IMG/VR virus record: IMGVR_UViG_3300030107_004639
Span: 1 to 32,696 of that record
Source: a virus
Direction: 5' to 3' (one strand)
Length of the DNA stretch: 32,696 bases
Shown: positions 30,468 through 32,696 of the stretch, piece by piece
How the letters are laid out: every line of letters starts with the position of its first letter
Position numbering within the stretch: the stretch's first letter is position 1
Made by a program: the position numbers and the translations under genes
Notes under the pieces: model-generated
Told to the model about the DNA's origin: nothing
Databases searched by the model: none
Seen by the model: only the letters and a program-made list of their open reading frames with translations

Positions 30468-30834
30468 TAATTAATTGTGTAATTGGCTTTGTAAATGTTT
30501 CAACTCCAATATAAGGTTTTTTGTTTTCGGTGTTTTTATTAAATGTTTTAATGACCTTATTAAAATAAACAATTAATAATAGTAGTTTATACAAAGGAAC
30601 AGCATTAACTCCATTTTCGTATTTTTGAATTTGCTGGAATGTAACATCTGCTGCTTTGGATAAATCGGTTTGGGTTAAATTTAAACTTAACCGAATTTCT
30701 TTAATCTTAAATCCCATATAGTGCGTAAAGTCGCTTCTTGAAAACCAGCCATTGTTATAATGACTCGTTATTCTATTCAGCATATTGACAGCTCCTTGAT
30801 AGGATTGTTCTTTGTTGTATTTATTTTTTCTCAT
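30439..30834 (-). CDS. XRE-family transcriptional regulator, 131 aa
   Basis: An HTH of the Cro/CI type occupies about residues 45-95: IKEIRLSLNLTQTDLSKAAD, then VTFQQIQKYENGVNAVPL. An N-terminal extension of about 40 residues (QGAVNMLNRITSHYNNGWFS) and a short C-terminal tail are unusual for Cro and too short for a CI dimerisation domain. It is likely to act on the divergent control region at 31787-32041. There is no integrase, so lysogeny control is not implied. Confidence 0.75.
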   Translation of the reverse strand: MRKNKYNKEQSYQGAVNMLNRITSHYNNGWFSRSDFTHYMGFKIKEIRLSLNLTQTDLSKAADVTFQQIQKYENGVNAVPLYKLLLLIVYFNKVIKTFNKNTENKKPYIGVETFTKPITQLINGGDSDNKS

Positions 30835-30844
30835 ATTTTCCTTT

Positions 30845-31156
30845 TTAGTTTAGAACTGAATGTCCTCTGTTTAAAATACAATTACGATAAAACTTTGGAT
30901 AATTGTATTCTAGTTTATCTGATAACCACAATGTTGATGCTCTCCACCAAACATTATAAACCGCTTTAGAACTTTCTACTAAAGTGTTGGTGTGGTCTTT
31001 AGCAACTTTTTTACAAATTACTAAATCGTTTGTAATATTTTCAGCTTTACTTTCATTGAAAGTACCGCTTCTTCCTGATGTATCAATGATTGGTGTGTAT
31101 GATGCACAAGCATTTAATAGAGTGCAGAATACTATAACTCCCATTACCTTTTTCAT
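30845..31156 (-). CDS. Lipoprotein, 103 aa
   Basis: The signal MKKVMGVIVFCTLLNACASY has a good lipobox (LNAC), and the mature domain carries three more cysteines (VICKKVAKDH, YRNCILNRGHSV). Trp-rich VYNVWWRASTLWLSDKL could contact membrane. SD AGGAG precedes the ATG at 31156. Leftward early expression would fit superinfection exclusion, but this is inference. A host-derived envelope lipoprotein is the alternative. Confidence 0.65.
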   Translation of the reverse strand: MKKVMGVIVFCTLLNACASYTPIIDTSGRSGTFNESKAENITNDLVICKKVAKDHTNTLVESSKAVYNVWWRASTLWLSDKLEYNYPKFYRNCILNRGHSVLN

Positions 31157-31173
31157 AATTATCTCCTTTTTAT

Positions 31174-31341
31174 TTAATTACCAGCAATTTGCTTTACCAA
31201 GTTTGGCTGTATTACTTCTGCCAACTTCCAAGCTCTTTGCCTTTTTTCCTCTTTAGCTTTAAGCAATTCATTTTCTTTTTTCTTTTCTTTAGATAAAGCT
31301 TTATGAAATTGCTGATGGATTTTAAGTTCTTTTTTATCCAC
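31174..31341 (-). CDS. Charged helical protein, 55 aa
   Basis: A GTG start at 31341 overlaps the upstream stop (TAGTG) and has AAGGAG eight bases before it. The product is Lys/Glu-rich helix (MDKKELKIHQQFHKALSKEK, then KEEKRQRAWKLAEVIQPNLV). It is below the usual cut-off and has a non-ATG start, but coupling and SD support translation. The function is unknown. Confidence 0.5.
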   Translation of the reverse strand: MDKKELKIHQQFHKALSKEKKKENELLKAKEEKRQRAWKLAEVIQPNLVKQIAGN

Positions 31342-31592
31342 TATAACTTCTCCTTTGTTAGTTTAGCTGCGTATTCTTGCTGGTCTTTTAAATGAGCTTC
31401 CACATGAGAACCCATTAAATTTTCAGCAGAATTTCTTTGTTCTTTTGGTAACAAGTTCCAACCAACTCTTACTTTGGTTGTTTCTTGTTCTGCTTTTACT
31501 TTAGCAATATCTCCGAATGTTGTTTGTGGTGTAAATATTCTGTTAAATTGTTTTGAAAACTCTTTAACAGCACTAAAGTCTTTTAGTTTCAT
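31341..31592 (-). CDS. Hypothetical protein, 83 aa
   Basis: The sequence (KLKDFSAVKEFSKQFNRIF, FGDIAKVKAEQETTKVRVGW, LMGSHVEAHLKDQQEYAAKL) looks like two or three helices and one strand. SD GGGAGG is well placed. The start overlaps the upstream gene's stop. No family is recognised. Confidence 0.6.
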   Translation of the reverse strand: MKLKDFSAVKEFSKQFNRIFTPQTTFGDIAKVKAEQETTKVRVGWNLLPKEQRNSAENLMGSHVEAHLKDQQEYAAKLTKEKL

Positions 31593-31759
31593 ATTGCCTC
31601 CCTTTTATCTTGCTTCATTTTATCTTGTGCTTTTTCAAAGCAATCTAAAAAATCTTTTACAAGTTTATCATCGTCAATATATTTTTTTTCGATGTTATAC
31701 TTTTTCATTAGTTCTTTAGTTTTTTTAACTATCGTCTTATTATCACTTGCTTTTATCAT
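31589..31759 (-). CDS. Hypothetical protein, 56 aa; first gene of the leftward arm
   Basis: I chose ATG 31759 (MIKASDNKTIVKKTKELMKK) because GGGAG lies seven bases upstream; the in-frame ATG at 31786 has no SD. The product is a short charged helical protein ending in DKMKQDKREAI. Being first, it is probably expressed early. The function is unknown. Confidence 0.55.
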   Translation of the reverse strand: MIKASDNKTIVKKTKELMKKYNIEKKYIDDDKLVKDFLDCFEKAQDKMKQDKREAI

Positions 31760-31924
31760 TTTATCTCCCTTGTTATTATTAAACATATAAACAACTTAAT
31801 AATTTAGTTGTATTTAGTCAATATATAAAAAAACCGCATAAAACCTAGCTTTTTTACTATTCTTGCCTTATTTTACACTATAGTTGTATTGATTTATTAA
31901 AATTATTCATGTAAAACGAATCAC

Positions 31925-31980
31925 TAGAGATAATTTGTTTTAATTAAAAAAATTGTTATAAGAAGATATAATTATCTCTA
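31925..31980. repeat. 11-bp inverted repeat in the rightward promoter region
   Basis: TAGAGATAATT (31925-31935) and AATTATCTCTA (31970-31980) are perfect reverse complements separated by 34 bases. The -35/-10-like boxes lie between the arms, and the right arm begins inside a TATAAT. Two operator half-sites allowing a looped or paired repressor, or a cruciform, are the options. Confidence 0.55.
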
Positions 31981-31998
31981 AAATTAATTATAAAACAT

Positions 31999-32037
31999 AG
32001 GCGGAAGCGACTCCCTTGCTTCCGCCTTTAGGGAGGA
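31999..32037 (+). promoter_or_regulatory. Leader hairpin able to pair with the Shine-Dalgarno
   Basis: AGGCGGAAGC (31999-32008) and GCTTCCGCCT (32018-32027) form a perfect 10-bp stem with the loop GACTCCCTT. The loop bases CTCCC (32011-32015) are complementary to GGGAG (32031-32035) of the SD for the gene at 32042. The hairpin ends with only three Ts, so a terminator is less likely. A pseudoknot that hides the SD could control translation of the first rightward gene. Confidence 0.55.
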
Positions 32038-32041
32038 GATA

Positions 32042-32332
32042 ATGAATAAACAATTAGAGTTAGATTACAAAGCTCAAAACTATACCGATACTTCTAAATC
32101 GGCATATATCCAACAAAAGCCAAAATTACTTACTAAAAGAGAACGAGTATTTGAGTTCTTAAAAAGCCAAGCTTCTACTAATTATGAAATAGCAGAAGAA
32201 TTGGAAATGACATTAAGCTCTGTATGTGCAAGATGTAGGGAGCTTCAGGTATTAGATTTGGTAGAGGATTCTGGCAAAAGACGAGAAACCCCTTATGGAA
32301 AGACAGCAATAGTATGGCGAAGAAAAAAGTAG
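32042..32332 (+). CDS. Winged-helix DNA-binding protein
   Basis: After a polar N-terminus, residues about 30-92 read as a winged helix: LLTKRERVFEFLKSQAS, NYEIAEELEMTLSSVCARCR as HTH, then LVEDSGKRRETPYGKTAIVW as the wing. It heads the rightward operon under a likely regulated leader and could be an early activator or repressor, or an origin-binding protein. SD GGGAGGAG is strong. Its stop overlaps the nuclease gene start, as at the left end of the window. Confidence 0.75.
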   Translation: MNKQLELDYKAQNYTDTSKSAYIQQKPKLLTKRERVFEFLKSQASTNYEIAEELEMTLSSVCARCRELQVLDLVEDSGKRRETPYGKTAIVWRRKK

Positions 32333-32592
32333 CAACTAAAAAGGAAAAAGAGTGGATGTCTAAAGTTCAGGCATTAGATTGTTTAATATGTTCTTCTCCA
32401 GCTAATATTCATCACATTAGACCTAAAGGCACAGGCATTGGTAGAAGATCAAGCCATTATGAAACAATCCCACTTTGCCATTTTCATCATCAAGGCCAAT
32501 TTAGTATTCATAATAATAAAAAAGCATTTGAAAAAAAATATGGAACTGAAAAGGAATTATTAGAAATTGTTAAGAGGAGATTAAATGAGTAG
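32314..32592 (+). CDS. Ref-like HNH nuclease, allele 2
   Basis: The 92-aa product has the same architecture as the protein at 48: CxxC (23-26), HH (33-34), IPLCHFHH (C55, H58, H59) and H65 before the YGTEKEL tail. The first and last thirds are well conserved, while the part between the CxxC and the IPLC motif differs strongly in sequence and length. It ends with RRLNE and its stop overlaps the next gene (ATGAGTAG), without the Mom-like insertion. Confidence 0.75.
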   Translation: MAKKKVATKKEKEWMSKVQALDCLICSSPANIHHIRPKGTGIGRRSSHYETIPLCHFHHQGQFSIHNNKKAFEKKYGTEKELLEIVKRRLNE

Positions 32593-32696
32593 AAAATCTG
32601 GTTATTTTATCTGCTATCGTAATATTTGGCAACATCCTGTGTTTAAGAACCTATTACAAGCTTCTTGCTGGATATATATGATTAGTTCAGCTTCCC
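32585..32696 (+). CDS. Replication initiator, second copy (partial)
   Basis: The ORF begins ATGAGTAGAAAATCTGG and continues open to the window end. It matches the first 112 bases of the gene at 1245 with four differences, all silent third-position changes (Gly, Ile, Cys, Val). The remaining gene lies outside the window. It starts directly on the SD that the Mom-like gene uses in the first copy. Confidence 0.8.
   Translation, partial: MSRKSGYFICYRNIWQHPVFKNLLQASCWIYMISSAS

Larger units (their letters stand above)
31787..32041. promoter_or_regulatory. Divergent control region
   Basis: This 255-base non-coding stretch separates the two arms. Possible rightward promoters are TTTACA (31872-31877), 17 bases, TATTAA (31895-31900), and TTGTTT (31935-31940), 16 bases, TATAAG (31957-31962); TATAAT also occurs at 31967. 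On the reverse strand TTGACT (AGTCAA at 31816-31821) could be a -35 for the leftward arm. TAGTTGTATT is repeated at 31805-31814 and 31881-31890, and CAACT/AGTTG arms flank 31792-31810, so operators for the XRE protein are likely here. Promoter calls are by eye. Confidence 0.5.
32267..32696 (+). repeat. Diverged terminal repeat of the window start
   Basis: Positions 32267-32321 are identical to 1-55. The nuclease gene then diverges, and 32585-32696 matches 1245-1356 at 108 of 112 bases. The arrangement fits a contig that goes once round a permuted or circular genome and ends in a related strain's sequence, or a real diverged duplication. Confidence 0.75.

Noticed and set aside
31999-32027. Simple intrinsic terminator upstream of the winged-helix gene
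   Set aside because: Only three Ts follow the stem and it lies just before an SD in a likely leader, so a translational role is more plausible; some termination cannot be excluded.
1-32696. Temperate lifestyle suggested by the XRE regulator
   Set aside because: No integrase, excisionase, partition genes or att-like site were found, and the regulator is not CI-like in length.

Overview
The window reads as about one genome length (roughly 32.3 kb) of an AT-rich tailed phage of siphovirus type. It has a large terminase, portal, Mu gpF-like minor head protein, scaffold and major capsid, then neck proteins, a tail tube, a tail chaperone with a -1 frameshift, a short tape measure, a lambda-J-like tip protein and large adhesins. 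Many genes are of kinds I associate with marine alphaproteobacterial phages: a GTA-type 3TM holin, a DUF2163-like tail protein, LamG-type fibre proteins and many lysine-rich microproteins. A marine alphaproteobacterial host is therefore likely, but this is inference. No integrase, tRNA or CRISPR array was seen.

Layout. The last ~430 bases repeat the start of the window in diverged form: 32267-32321 equals 1-55 exactly, then the copies differ, then 32585-32696 matches 1245-1356. The contig therefore probably runs once round a circular or terminally redundant genome and ends in a sister haplotype that lacks a 911-bp Mom-like gene. Two arms diverge from a regulatory region at 31787-32041. The rightward arm starts with a winged-helix protein (32042) and a Ref-like nuclease. 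It continues (through the start of the window) with the Mom-like DNA modifier, a replication initiator and a cytosine methyltransferase. After these come a dense run of about 20 mostly tiny, coupled genes (2429-6364), packaging and head genes (6306-13142), tail genes (13139-25114) and lysis and accessory genes (25136-27668). The leftward arm (31759 to 27648) carries small proteins, a lipoprotein, an XRE regulator, a PD-(D/E)XK exonuclease, an SSB-like protein and several unknowns. The arms meet tail to tail at 27648-27668, next to a structured element at 27816-27912.

How it fits together. The replication and recombination set is minimal (wHTH initiator, SSB-like protein, exonuclease, Ref-like nuclease, no polymerase), which implies use of the host replisome. 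Two DNA-modifying enzymes, Mom-like and C5-methyltransferase-like, flank the initiator and probably protect phage DNA from restriction. Late genes are tightly packed with start/stop overlaps, so translational coupling is probably the main way their output is balanced. The best-supported special signals are the frameshift site at 14689-14723, the presence/absence of the Mom-like cassette, a lysine-dominated 24-residue microprotein at 17197, a leader hairpin whose loop can pair with the Shine-Dalgarno at 32031, and a 14-base 16S-tail complement in the structured element near 27830.
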